This document shows positions 7,795 through 15,917 of a stretch of DNA of 64,000 nt, piece by piece. Positions within the stretch are counted from its first letter, which is position 1, and the number at the start of each line of letters is the position of its first letter. Under the pieces are notes generated by a model. The model did not search any database. It saw nothing but the letters and a program-made list of their open reading frames with translations, and was not told the DNA's origin. The DNA is from Pimelobacter simplex (GTDB lineage: Bacteria; Actinomycetota; Actinomycetes; Propionibacteriales; Nocardioidaceae), in contig NZ_FOUK01000004.1 in the NCBI RefSeq assembly GCF_900114845.1, positions 124,001-188,000 on the forward strand. Direction: 5' to 3'. The translations under genes and the position numbers were made by a program.

Positions 7795-9864
7795 TCATCC
7801 GGTCTTGCGCGCGAACACCATCGTCCGCTGGGAGTAGTCGCCGGGCTTGCAGGCGATGAGCACCACCCGCGGTGCCCCGTCGACGCGGAACAGCCCCTTG
7901 ACCGAGCGGGTCGCCGGCCAGTGCGCGACCTTGGTCACCCGGAAGGAGCAGCCGCCGACCCGGAACCGGTCGCCGGGGCGCAGCGAGCCCCAGCGGTCGG
8001 CCACCCCGGCGCCCGCCCGCCAGGCGTGCCCGGCGTAGACGGTGGTGCCGAGCGGGTCGCAGGGCGGGTCACCCTGGTTCCAGGTGTAGACCGTGCCGGT
8101 GAGCTCGCGACCGACCGCGAGCTGGCCCCTGCGGACGGGCACCGTGACCACCTTGGCGTCGGTCCCGGTGCGGGGGATGACCAGCCGGGAGCTCGCCGTC
8201 CGGGCGGCCGGACGGGCGCCGGTGGCCGGCGACGTGACCGGGGGCGCGGCGCACGAGCGGGTGTACGGGAAGCGCACCTTGATGACCTTCTTGCCCACCA
8301 CCCGGTAGGCCGGGCTCGCCGCGAGCACGCGGACCTTGACCACCTTGGTGCGCGCCTTGACCCACACGCCCTGCGGCACCGTCGAGCGGCCGACGACATA
8401 GCGGATGCCGGTGACCTTGGCTGCCCGGTAGAAGTCGTTGCGGCCGCACTTGTCGAGCTTGGCGACCGCACCGCGCACCGCCACGGGCACCGCCGGACGC
8501 GGCGGGCACTGCTGGTCGGTGGCCGGGACGGTCTGCTCGGAGCCGGGCGTCCTCGTCCACGGCGTCCAGGCGCCGGGAAGGTAGCGGTTCTCGGCCGCGC
8601 TCCACTCGTAGCCGCGCGAGCGCTCCTCGGACCACGACGTCACCGTGCGGGTGACGCAGTCGGGCGCCCCGGGGACCGTGCGGCTCTCGACCTCGGCGGC
8701 GGGTGCGGGACCCGCGCACTCCTGGCCCGAGCGGCGATCGGCCAGCGACCCGGTGAACGTCCGCGTCCGGGCGCCGTCGGCGAAGACGTGGCCGTCGGTG
8801 GCCGTCGCGACGACCGAGTACGCACCCGGACCCGTCGTCCGGGTCGGCGTCCCCCACGTCGCATTGGCCGTGCGACCCAGCACCAGCGTCTCGGCCGTGT
8901 CGCAGGTGGGCGGCGTCGTCGAGACGGCGGCCGTCGCGTCGGGGATGGCCGCCGGCGGGCACTGCTCGTCGGTGGCCGGAGCCGTGCGCTCGGAGCCGGC
9001 GACCTTGGTCCACGTCGACCACGCACCCGGGACGTAGCGGCCCTCGGCCTCGCTCCACGCGTAGGAGCGGCTGCGCTCCTCGGTCCACGAGGTCACCGTC
9101 CGCGGCCCGCAGTCGGGCGTGCCTGCGACCGGGCGGGTCTGCCGCTCGTCGGCGGGTGCCGGACCGGCGCACTCCTGGCCCGAGCGGCGATCGGCCAGCG
9201 ACCCGGTGAACGTCCGCGTCCGGGCGCCGTCGGCGAAGACGTGGCCGTCGGTGGCCGTCGCGACGACCGAGTACGCACCCGGACCCGTCGTCCGGGTCGG
9301 CGTCCCCCACGTCGCATTGGCCGTGCGACCCAGCACCAGCGTCTCGGCCGTGTCGCAGGTGGGCGGCGTCGTCGAGACGGCGGCCGTCGCGTCGCGGGCG
9401 GGGGCCGGTGGGGCGCAGCGGTTCCAGTCGACGCCCTCGACGCGGGTGTCGTTGTAGCGGTTGCCGGTGTAGCCGTCGGTCCACGGGGCGTAGACGTACT
9501 CCCACGGCCCGTTGCCGCCGCTGAACTGCGCGCGGCGCAGGGTGACCGTCCAGCTGACGCTGCCCGAGGCGGTGCTGACGGTGGTCAGCGGGGCGCCGCC
9601 GCGGCCGCTCCAGCTGCCCTCGAACGCGGTGGTGCCGGTCTTGCGCACCACCCGCGTCCCGTACGACGCGCGCGGCACGTTGCTCCAGGACCACCGGTAG
9701 GTGGCCTGGATGGTGTCGGCGTCGACGCACACCGCGCCGGTGACGCGGATCGAGCCTTGGTGGGCCTCGGCCGCCACGGTGGTGACGGCCAGCAGCCCGG
9801 TCGCCGCGATCGCGGTGACGACGAGCGCGCCCAGGGCCTGTCTGGCCCGGGTAAGGGTTCTCAC
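7795..9864 (-). CDS. Secreted protein with 151-residue tandem repeats and C-terminal class F sortase-like domain
   Basis: 689 residues from the GTG at 9864, chosen because AGGAGA lies 6 nt upstream and a signal peptide (RTLTRARQ then a hydrophobic stretch ending AEAHQ) follows at once; a GTG 27 nt upstream lacks a site. Residues about 157-307 and 308-458 are a tandem duplication, each with CD, C, C cysteines and a Trp-rich TSWxEERS segment. The C-terminal domain has the sortase triad pattern: His about 613 (YAGHAW), Cys about 672 (IACKPGD) and Arg about 680 (SQRT). Actinobacterial class F sortases are normally small proteins of about 200 residues, so the long repeat-bearing front is unusual. 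Its role is unknown; a self-anchoring or peptide-joining surface protein is possible. Confidence 0.8.
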   Translation of the reverse strand: MRTLTRARQALGALVVTAIAATGLLAVTTVAAEAHQGSIRVTGAVCVDADTIQATYRWSWSNVPRASYGTRVVRKTGTTAFEGSWSGRGGAPLTTVSTASGSVSWTVTLRRAQFSGGNGPWEYVYAPWTDGYTGNRYNDTRVEGVDWNRCAPPAPARDATAAVSTTPPTCDTAETLVLGRTANATWGTPTRTTGPGAYSVVATATDGHVFADGARTRTFTGSLADRRSGQECAGPAPADERQTRPVAGTPDCGPRTVTSWTEERSRSYAWSEAEGRYVPGAWSTWTKVAGSERTAPATDEQCPPAAIPDATAAVSTTPPTCDTAETLVLGRTANATWGTPTRTTGPGAYSVVATATDGHVFADGARTRTFTGSLADRRSGQECAGPAPAAEVESRTVPGAPDCVTRTVTSWSEERSRGYEWSAAENRYLPGAWTPWTRTPGSEQTVPATDQQCPPRPAVPVAVRGAVAKLDKCGRNDFYRAAKVTGIRYVVGRSTVPQGVWVKARTKVVKVRVLAASPAYRVVGKKVIKVRFPYTRSCAAPPVTSPATGARPAARTASSRLVIPRTGTDAKVVTVPVRRGQLAVGRELTGTVYTWNQGDPPCDPLGTTVYAGHAWRAGAGVADRWGSLRPGDRFRVGGCSFRVTKVAHWPATRSVKGLFRVDGAPRVVLIACKPGDYSQRTMVFARKTG
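8714..8941 (-). repeat. 228-bp direct repeat, copy B
   Basis: Identical base for base to 9167-9394, offset by 453 bp (151 codons), within the sortase-domain gene. The rest of each 453-bp unit has diverged clearly, so this half has been kept identical by recent duplication or gene conversion. Confidence 0.95.
9167..9394 (-). repeat. 228-bp direct repeat, copy A
   Basis: The partner of 8714-8941. It encodes the segment running from DATAAVSTTPP to about RRSGQECA in the first 151-residue unit. Confidence 0.95.
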
Positions 9865-10204
9865 TCTGGTTCTCCTCAGGGTTGTCCCCACCTCGTGGCA
9901 GGGCGCGATGACGTGAGCCGGTCACCACGGCATGTGGTCAGGCAGCGCCCGCCGGGGAAGGTGCAGGCGAGCAGCGGCCGGCCACCCGGCCGGCCGGGGC
10001 GACCGACGGGAAGCGTGGGGATCGACGACACCTGCCGACCCCTCGTGCGGACGTCGCCCGACCCGAGATGCGGGCGACGCCTTCGCAAGACTGACGAGGG
10101 CGGCGGGCCGGGGTGATGCCGAAGGGCCAGGGTGTTCGCGAATCGGCGATCGCGGTGCCGCAGGGCGAGATCGCCGTCCCGCGGAAGCCGCCTAGGGTGG
10201 CGCC
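9865..10204. other. Intergenic region between divergent genes
   Basis: 340 bp without a supported gene. The right end holds a probable -10 hexamer TAGGGT (10193-10198) placed 6 nt before the ATG at 10205, giving a leaderless transcript. The left part should carry the promoter of the sortase-domain gene but no clear box was found. Short GC-rich inverted repeats occur (for example around 9960-9990) but nothing resembling a known riboswitch was recognised. Confidence 0.5.
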
Positions 10205-11224
10205 ATGGCGGCAACACCTCAGGCCCGGGTCGAGCAGTTCGTCACCGACTACTTCGCACGGTGGGAGGCGGTCGCGCCGCACTTCGAGACCGCCGGCGGC
10301 GACGGCTTCGCGCACTGGCTGCCGGCCCTGGCCGGGCTGGAGGAGCGTCATCTCGCGCCCGGCACCGGCTTCCGGATCGAGACCTCGTTCGGCCGCCCCG
10401 CGCCCTTCCGGCCCGGCGGCGAGACCGTCACCGCGGTCACCACCGACGGCGACACGAGCACGGTGCGGGTCGCGGTCGACGACGTCTTCGAGAGCATCCG
10501 CGAGTACGTCCTGCGGCGGACCCCGGACGGCTGGCTCATCGACCACTACGTGACCTACGACGACGACCCCGACCTGCCCTACGTCACCGCCGGCGAGGCC
10601 GCCGCGCTCGTGGCCGCCTGCTCCCCCACGGCGCCGCTGGCCCCGCTCGGCCCCGAGGACGACGAGCGGGACCCGCGCGCGCCCTTCCGCCCCGGCCCGG
10701 CGAGGCTCGACGACCTCGAGGGCACCGTCGAGGTGCGCCCCGCCGGCACCTTGACCACCACGTCGGGCGTGCTCACGGTGGTCGACCTGGGCTACGAGAA
10801 CGACGACGCGCGGCCGCTCGCGCGCACCGTCCCACCGGGCACCTACCCGGTCGAGGTGAGCACCGTGTTCGGACGCAATGCCGGGCTACGGCTGCTGCTC
10901 GGGCCCGGCGAGCCGGTCGCCTGGCGCCGCGCGGAGGTCGCCGGCGGCGGGCACGTCTTCGGCGTCGACGCCGGCAACCTGTGCCTGGCCGACTACCCGT
11001 CGTACGCCGTGGTCGTGCGCCGCGACAAGGAGCACGCGCTCGACCTGCTGGCCCGCGAGACCGCGCGTCCCGCCGTGCGCGGGCACGCCTTCGGGGACGA
11101 CGACCGGGTCACCGCGGTGGTCGCCGGCTCCGGCTGGGGCGACGGCGCCTACCCGGCGTACTGGGGCCTCGACGCGGCCGGGACGCCCGTCCAGCTGGTC
11201 GTCGACTTCGTGGTCGTGCCGTAG
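10205..11224 (+). CDS. NTF2-like plus DUF4241 domain protein
   Basis: 339 residues. About 1-115 looks like an NTF2-fold immunity-type domain (VEQFVTDYFARWEAV... DGWLIDHYV). About 150-339 matches DUF4241, with the typical GTYPVEVSTVFGRNAGLRLL, a W-A-x segment and VDAGNLCLADYP. DUF4241 and NTF2-like domains are both common among polymorphic-toxin immunity or toxin-associated proteins, but no toxin gene is adjacent. Cytoplasmic; no signal peptide. The ATG lies 6 nt after TAGGGT, suggesting a leaderless mRNA. Confidence 0.8.
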   Translation: MAATPQARVEQFVTDYFARWEAVAPHFETAGGDGFAHWLPALAGLEERHLAPGTGFRIETSFGRPAPFRPGGETVTAVTTDGDTSTVRVAVDDVFESIREYVLRRTPDGWLIDHYVTYDDDPDLPYVTAGEAAALVAACSPTAPLAPLGPEDDERDPRAPFRPGPARLDDLEGTVEVRPAGTLTTTSGVLTVVDLGYENDDARPLARTVPPGTYPVEVSTVFGRNAGLRLLLGPGEPVAWRRAEVAGGGHVFGVDAGNLCLADYPSYAVVVRRDKEHALDLLARETARPAVRGHAFGDDDRVTAVVAGSGWGDGAYPAYWGLDAAGTPVQLVVDFVVVP

Positions 11225-11231
11225 GAGCGAC

Positions 11232-11846
11232 TCAGGGCGCGAGCAGCACCGGCATCAGCCGGTGCACCTGCGCGCGCAGGTCGTCGAGGACGCCCTCGAG
11301 GTCGCAGAGGTAGCCGAGCAGCGCCTGCTGGAAGAGGCCGTCGAGCAGGCCGTAGGCGACGTGCGGCGTCATCGCCGGCTCGCGGCCGGCGAGCTCGGCG
11401 TAGGTGCCGACGACCCTCCAGATCATGTCCTCGAGCGTCTGGTCGATCTGCAGGACCGCCTCGCGCAGGCTCTCCTCGAACATGCTCTGGGAGCGCAGGT
11501 CGTACCAGAGGCGGTGCATCGGCGCCTCGTCGACGATGGTCTCGACCAGCTTGTCGGCGAACGCCGCGACCAGGCCCTCGGGTGTGGTCGCGTCGGCGAC
11601 GACGCCGTCGTAGCGGTGCACGCACGTCGCCTTGTACTGGCGCACGCAGTAGACGATCAGGTCGAGCTTGTCGTGGAAGTAGTAGTGGACGACGCCGTGG
11701 GAGAACTCCGAGTTGTTCGCGATCTCGCGCAGGCTGGCCCGGGCGTAGCCGAGCTCGCCGAGGGTCCGCAGGGCGGAGTCGGCGAGGGCACGCCGCCGCT
11801 CGTCGTGCTTGTCGGCAGGCGTGCGACGCGCGGTCGCTGTCGTCAT
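11232..11846 (-). CDS. TetR-family transcriptional regulator
   Basis: 204 residues with an N-terminal helix-turn-helix (SLREIANNSEFSHGVVHYYF, about 40-59) and an all-helical ligand domain. The start is the ATG at 11846, preceded at 8 nt by TAGGGT, so it may be leaderless. It faces the SDR/dehydrogenase/ligase operon across three phased operators and probably represses it, with an acyl-CoA or related pathway intermediate as a plausible inducer (inference from the ligase). Confidence 0.9.
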   Translation of the reverse strand: MTTATARRTPADKHDERRRALADSALRTLGELGYARASLREIANNSEFSHGVVHYYFHDKLDLIVYCVRQYKATCVHRYDGVVADATTPEGLVAAFADKLVETIVDEAPMHRLWYDLRSQSMFEESLREAVLQIDQTLEDMIWRVVGTYAELAGREPAMTPHVAYGLLDGLFQQALLGYLCDLEGVLDDLRAQVHRLMPVLLAP

Positions 11847-11878
11847 GAGGCCCGACCCTACCGCCTCCGGGCCGGTTT

Positions 11879-11940
11879 TCTGGACGGTCGTCCGAAGTTT
11901 TCTGGACAATCGTCAAGAGAAGTCTTGACAGTCGTCAAGA
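11879..11940. promoter_or_regulatory. Three tandem 18-bp TetR operators, 22-bp period
   Basis: Sites TCTGGACGGTCGTCCGAA (11879-11896), TCTGGACAATCGTCAAGA (11901-11918) and TCTTGACAGTCGTCAAGA (11923-11940) share the pattern TCTkGAC-N4-GTCmrrA. Their starts are exactly 22 bp apart, so all lie on the same DNA face. They sit between the TetR gene and the SDR operon and are best read as its binding sites. Confidence 0.85.
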
Positions 11941-11998
11941 AAACGGAGTTGTGTGGCTCACGTCACCCACCGCAGCACCGACGAAGGAGTCGCACACC

Positions 11999-12787
11999 AT
12001 GACCGAAGCCGAACTGTCCGGGCGCACGGCGCTCGTCACCGGCGGCGCCCAGGGGCTGGGCAAGAAGTTCGCCGAGCACCTCGCCGCGGCCGGGGCCACG
12101 GTCGTGGTCGGCGACCTGCAGGACGCCAAGGGCCAGGAGGTCGCCGCGGCGGTCGGCGGGCACTACGTCCACCTCGACGTCACCGACGACGCCTCGTGGG
12201 CGGCCGGCGTCGCTGCCGCCGTCGAGCAGGCGGGCGGACTCGACATCGTCGTCAACAACGCGGGCATCGAGATCGCCGGGCTGTTCGTCGACCTCGACCC
12301 GGACGTCGTCCGCCGGATCTTCGACGTCAACGTCGTGGGCACCTCGCTCGGCGTCAAGCACGCCTTCCGGACCATGGGCCCGGGCGGCCCCGCGGGCAAG
12401 GGCGGCGTGGTCATCAACATCGCCTCGGTCGCCGCGACCATCGCGTTCCCCGCGCTGTCGGCGTACTCGGCCTCGAAGTCGGCCGTCGACCGGATCACCC
12501 GGATCGCCGCGATGGAGAGCGGCAAGCTCGGCCTCGGCGTGCGGGTCAACTGCATCTACCCCGGTCTGGTCCCCAACGAGATGGGCGCCGGGCTGGCCAA
12601 CGAGATGACCACGCTCGGGCTGTTCCCCTCTGCCGAGGAGGCGGTCGCCGGCGTGGTCGGCCTGACCCCGTCGGGCCGGCTGGCGACCGAGGACGAGATC
12701 GCGGACGCCGTGGTCTTCCTCGCCTCCGACCGCGCGAAGTTCGTCAACGGCGCCGGCCTCCCGGTCGACGGCGGCATGGGAATGTGA
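11999..12787 (+). CDS. Short-chain dehydrogenase/reductase
   Basis: 262 residues, classical SDR: NAD(P) motif TGGAQGLG (14-21), NNAG (86-89), catalytic Ser143, Tyr156 and Lys160 (YSASK). The start ATG at 11999 follows AAGGAG. It probably oxidises or reduces a hydroxyl/keto group of a lipid or alicyclic substrate. It is the first gene of a three-gene operon with a saccharopine-dehydrogenase-like protein (11-nt gap) and an acyl-CoA ligase, downstream of three TetR operators. Confidence 0.9.
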   Translation: MTEAELSGRTALVTGGAQGLGKKFAEHLAAAGATVVVGDLQDAKGQEVAAAVGGHYVHLDVTDDASWAAGVAAAVEQAGGLDIVVNNAGIEIAGLFVDLDPDVVRRIFDVNVVGTSLGVKHAFRTMGPGGPAGKGGVVINIASVAATIAFPALSAYSASKSAVDRITRIAAMESGKLGLGVRVNCIYPGLVPNEMGAGLANEMTTLGLFPSAEEAVAGVVGLTPSGRLATEDEIADAVVFLASDRAKFVNGAGLPVDGGMGM

Positions 12788-12798
12788 GGAGAGGGACC

Positions 12799-13932
12799 AT
12801 GAGCGAGACCACCAAGCCCGTCATCGTCTACGGCGCGTCCGGCTACACCGGCCGGCTGATCTGCGAGTACCTGCGCGAGTTCGGCGTCCCGTTCGTCGCC
12901 GCCGGCCGCTCCGCCGACAAGCTCAAGGCCTCGATGGAGGCCAACGTGCCCGGCATCGAGACCGCCGACTACGACATCGTCGAGGTCGGCCACGACGTCG
13001 ACGCGCTCACCGAGCTGTTCCGCGGCGCCTCGGTCGTCTGCAACACCGTCGGCCCGTTCAGCAAGTACGGCCCCGAGGTCGTCGAGGCGTGCCTCGCCGC
13101 CGGCACCCACTACCTCGACACCACCGGCGAGCAGGACTGGCTCATCACCTGCGACGAGAAGTGGGGCGCCGACTTCGCCGCGGCCGGCCTGCTGCTCTCG
13201 CCGGGCATCGCGCAGATGTACACGACCGGTGAGATCGCCGCCGAGCTCTGCCTCGAGAAGCCGGGCCTCGACAGCCTCGACATCGCCGTGTTCTGGGGCG
13301 GTTCGCCGACGATCGCGTCCACGCAGACGATCCTCGTCAACGCGGCGACGTCGCGCGCGCACTTCCTGCAGCAGAACCAGTACGTCGAGTTCGACCCCAC
13401 GCAGGGGCTGGTCCCGCTCGTCGTCCCGGGTCAGCACGAGCTCGCGCTCTCGCTGCCGTGGGGCGGCACCTCGCACCCGGTCTGGTACCGCAAGGACCCA
13501 CGGGTCGCGAACTGCAAGGCGCAGGGCGGCGTCTTCAACGCGGCCCTCATGCACGGCGTCCCGCAGATCGTCGCGGGCGCGCTCGAGGCGACCAAGGACA
13601 TGTCCGAGGCCGAGCGCGACGAGGCGCTCACCGCGACCGCGGCCCAGGTGATGAACCAGATGCCGCCGCGCGAGAACCCGCGGCTCAACAAGTCGCTCGA
13701 CTCGGTGCACGCCTCCGGTCCGCTCGGCCGCGCGCACTGCGTCATCCACGGCAACCAGAACTACAAGCAGACCGGGCTCCTGCAGGCCTACGCGGCCTAC
13801 TCGCTCCTGCAGCAGCCGCCGCTGCGCGTGGGCTTCGCGTCGGGCTGCAAGGCGTTCGGGCACCGCGAGCTGCTCGGCCAGCTGCGCGCGTTCGGGCTCG
13901 TCGCCGAGCCGGTCCTGACGGTCGAGGGCTGA
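12799..13932 (+). CDS. Saccharopine dehydrogenase-like NAD(P)-binding protein
   Basis: 377 residues. A Rossmann fold starts at once (VIVYGASGYTGRL, about 8-20), followed by CNTVGPFSKYGPEVVEAC and GTHYLDTTGE, all typical of the saccharopine dehydrogenase/trans-acting enoyl reductase-like family. The start ATG follows GAGGAGAGGG. The true reaction is unknown; the neighbours (SDR, acyl-CoA ligase) suggest a step in catabolism of a lipid or cyclic carboxylic acid rather than lysine metabolism. Confidence 0.8.
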   Translation: MSETTKPVIVYGASGYTGRLICEYLREFGVPFVAAGRSADKLKASMEANVPGIETADYDIVEVGHDVDALTELFRGASVVCNTVGPFSKYGPEVVEACLAAGTHYLDTTGEQDWLITCDEKWGADFAAAGLLLSPGIAQMYTTGEIAAELCLEKPGLDSLDIAVFWGGSPTIASTQTILVNAATSRAHFLQQNQYVEFDPTQGLVPLVVPGQHELALSLPWGGTSHPVWYRKDPRVANCKAQGGVFNAALMHGVPQIVAGALEATKDMSEAERDEALTATAAQVMNQMPPRENPRLNKSLDSVHASGPLGRAHCVIHGNQNYKQTGLLQAYAAYSLLQQPPLRVGFASGCKAFGHRELLGQLRAFGLVAEPVLTVEG

Positions 13933-13945
13933 GGAGGAGACGCCG

Positions 13946-15496
13946 GTGCGACTGGTCGACTACCTGGACAAGGGAGCGTCGCTGGGGGGCGACGCGCCCT
14001 GCCTGGTCTGCGACGGGCGGACGTGGACCTACGACGAGGTCCGCGACCTCGCCGGACAGGTCGCGTCCGCCCTCGTGGGACGCGGGGTCGCGCCCGGTGA
14101 GAAGGTCGCGATCCTCGCGTCCAACGACCCGGTCGCGTTCACCTGCGTCTTCGGGATCAGCCGCGCCGGCGCGGTCTGGTGCCCCATCAACCCGCGCAAC
14201 GAGGCCGCCGAGAACCGCGACCTGCTGGCGCTCTTCGAGTGCACGACGCTGGTCTTCCAGTCGTCGTACGCCGGGCTGGTGGACCAGATCCGCGGCGACC
14301 TCCCCGGGGTGCGCACCTACGTGTGCCTCGACGGGTCGTTCCCCTGGGCGCTCGGGTGGGACGACTTCCTCGCGTTCGGGGGCGAGGAGGTCGACCACCC
14401 GGCGGACGACGACCTGGCGATGATCGTCGGCACCGGCGGCACCACCGGGCGGCCCAAGGGCGTGATGCTCACCGGCACCAACATCGAGACGATGACGGCG
14501 CTCACGCTGATGAGCTACCCGTGGCCGGAGCGGCCCGCGCGGCCGACGTACCTCGCGCTGGCGCCGCTGACCCACGCGGCCGGCGTGCTGTGCTTCCCGG
14601 TGCTCGCGTCGGGCGGCTCGGTGGTCATCATGCGGACGCCCGACGTCGGCGCCTTCCTCGAGCTGGTCGCGGCCGAGCGGGTGACCCACACGTTCCTGCC
14701 GCCGACGCTGATCTACATGGTGCTCGACCACCCGGCGCTGGAGACGACGGACCTCTCGTCCCTGCAGTGCTTCTGGTACGGCGCCGCTCCCATGTCGTCG
14801 CGCCGCCTCGAGGAGGCGCTCACCCGGATCGGCCCGGTGATGGCGCAGCTCTTCGGCCAGACCGAGGCGCCGATGATGATCTCGACCATGTCCCCGCGCG
14901 ACCACTTCCGCCCCGACGGATCGGTCGCCCACGAACGGCTGTCATCAGCGGGGCGGCCCGCACCGCTGGTGACGGTCTCCATCATGGATGACGACGGGCG
15001 GCTGCTGCCCGACGGCGAGCGCGGCGAGATCGTGGTCCGCAGCTCGCTCGTGATGCGCGGCTACTACAAGAACCCGGAGGCGACGGCCGAGGCGTCGGCG
15101 CACGGCTGGCACCACACCGGCGACATCGGGTACCTCAGTGCCGAGCCGGGCGACGAGGGCTTCCTGCACATCGTCGACCGGGCCAAGGACATGGTGATCA
15201 CCGGCGGCTTCAACGTCTACTCGACCGAGGTCGAGCAGGCCCTGATGGCGCACCCCGCGGTCGCCGACTGCGCCGTGATCGGGCTGCCCGACGAGAAGTG
15301 GGGCGAGCGGCTGACCGCCGTCCTGCAGCTGCGCCCGGGGCAGTCGGTGACGCCCGAGGAGGTGCAGGCGTTCGTCAAGGAGCGGATCGGCAGCGTCAAG
15401 ACGCCCAAGCAGGTCGAGGTCTGGGACGACCTGCCGCGCTCGAAGGTCGGGAAGGTGCTGAAGACCGAGATCAAGCAGGTGCTGGGCGCGAGCTGA
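13946..15496 (+). CDS. Acyl-CoA synthetase (AMP-forming)
   Basis: 516 residues of the ANL superfamily. The P-loop GTGGTTGRPKG is at 162-172, the hinge region WHHTGDIGYL at about 387-396, and the catalytic lysine in PRSKVGKVLK at about 503. It activates a carboxylic acid to its CoA thioester. The GTG start at 13946 follows GAGGAGGAGA. The 3' end overlaps the convergent ArsR gene by 26 nt. As the last gene of the TetR-controlled operon it points to a carboxylic-acid degradation route. Confidence 0.9.
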   Translation: MRLVDYLDKGASLGGDAPCLVCDGRTWTYDEVRDLAGQVASALVGRGVAPGEKVAILASNDPVAFTCVFGISRAGAVWCPINPRNEAAENRDLLALFECTTLVFQSSYAGLVDQIRGDLPGVRTYVCLDGSFPWALGWDDFLAFGGEEVDHPADDDLAMIVGTGGTTGRPKGVMLTGTNIETMTALTLMSYPWPERPARPTYLALAPLTHAAGVLCFPVLASGGSVVIMRTPDVGAFLELVAAERVTHTFLPPTLIYMVLDHPALETTDLSSLQCFWYGAAPMSSRRLEEALTRIGPVMAQLFGQTEAPMMISTMSPRDHFRPDGSVAHERLSSAGRPAPLVTVSIMDDDGRLLPDGERGEIVVRSSLVMRGYYKNPEATAEASAHGWHHTGDIGYLSAEPGDEGFLHIVDRAKDMVITGGFNVYSTEVEQALMAHPAVADCAVIGLPDEKWGERLTAVLQLRPGQSVTPEEVQAFVKERIGSVKTPKQVEVWDDLPRSKVGKVLKTEIKQVLGAS

Positions 15497-15830
15497 CCGG
15501 CAGCCCCAGGCGCAGGTGCTCGCCGTGGTAGATCGCCTGGTCGAGCAGCGCCGAGACGTGGTCGTCGTAGAGCTCGTAGACGATGCTGCGCCCCTCGCGG
15601 TTGCCGGTGACGAGCCCGAGGTTGCGCAGCACCCGCAGCTGCTGGGAGACCGCGGGCTGCTCCATGCCGATCGCCTCGACGAGCTCGGAGACCGTGGCCG
15701 GGCCGCGCCGGAGCCGGTCGAGGATGAGCAGCCGGCTCGGCGTGGCCAGCGCCTGGAGGGTCGCGGCGAGCGACTTCGCGGCGGCGGCGTCGAGCGGACG
15801 CGGCTCGCTGCGGTCCTCGGCATGTCCCAC
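15471..15830 (-). CDS. ArsR/SmtB-family metal sensor (CzrA-like alpha-5 site)
   Basis: 119 residues from the GTG at 15830. It has a winged helix with recognition helix around QPAVSQQLRVLRNLG (58-72). The last helix carries D89-x-H91 and H102-x-x-H105, spaced +2, +13 and +16, which is exactly the alpha-5 Zn/Co ligand pattern of CzrA/SmtB sensors. It stands divergent to a cation diffusion facilitator across a perfect 18-bp palindrome, so it most likely represses the exporter until zinc or cobalt is in excess. A further His at position 3 is not part of the site. Confidence 0.9.
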   Translation of the reverse strand: MGHAEDRSEPRPLDAAAAKSLAATLQALATPSRLLILDRLRRGPATVSELVEAIGMEQPAVSQQLRVLRNLGLVTGNREGRSIVYELYDDHVSALLDQAIYHGEHLRLGLPVSSRPAPA

Positions 15831-15882
15831 GGGGGCATCGTAGTCGGCCCGCCGGGACCGGGGCGTCCTGCTCGCATATTTG

Positions 15883-15900
15883 CATGCACATATGTGCATG
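15883..15900. promoter_or_regulatory. ArsR operator palindrome
   Basis: CATGCACATATGTGCATG is a perfect 18-bp inverted repeat. It sits just upstream of TATATT (15905-15910), the likely -10 of the CDF gene, whose ATG follows 7 nt later. Binding here would block that promoter. Confidence 0.85.
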
Positions 15901-15917
15901 TCTCTATATTGGGGTCC

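Noticed and set aside
7018..10116. A 1032-codon plus-strand open frame
   Set aside because: It is Arg/Pro/Gly-rich low-complexity translation running through the sigma factor and then antisense to the sortase-domain gene. Third-position bias fits the other genes.
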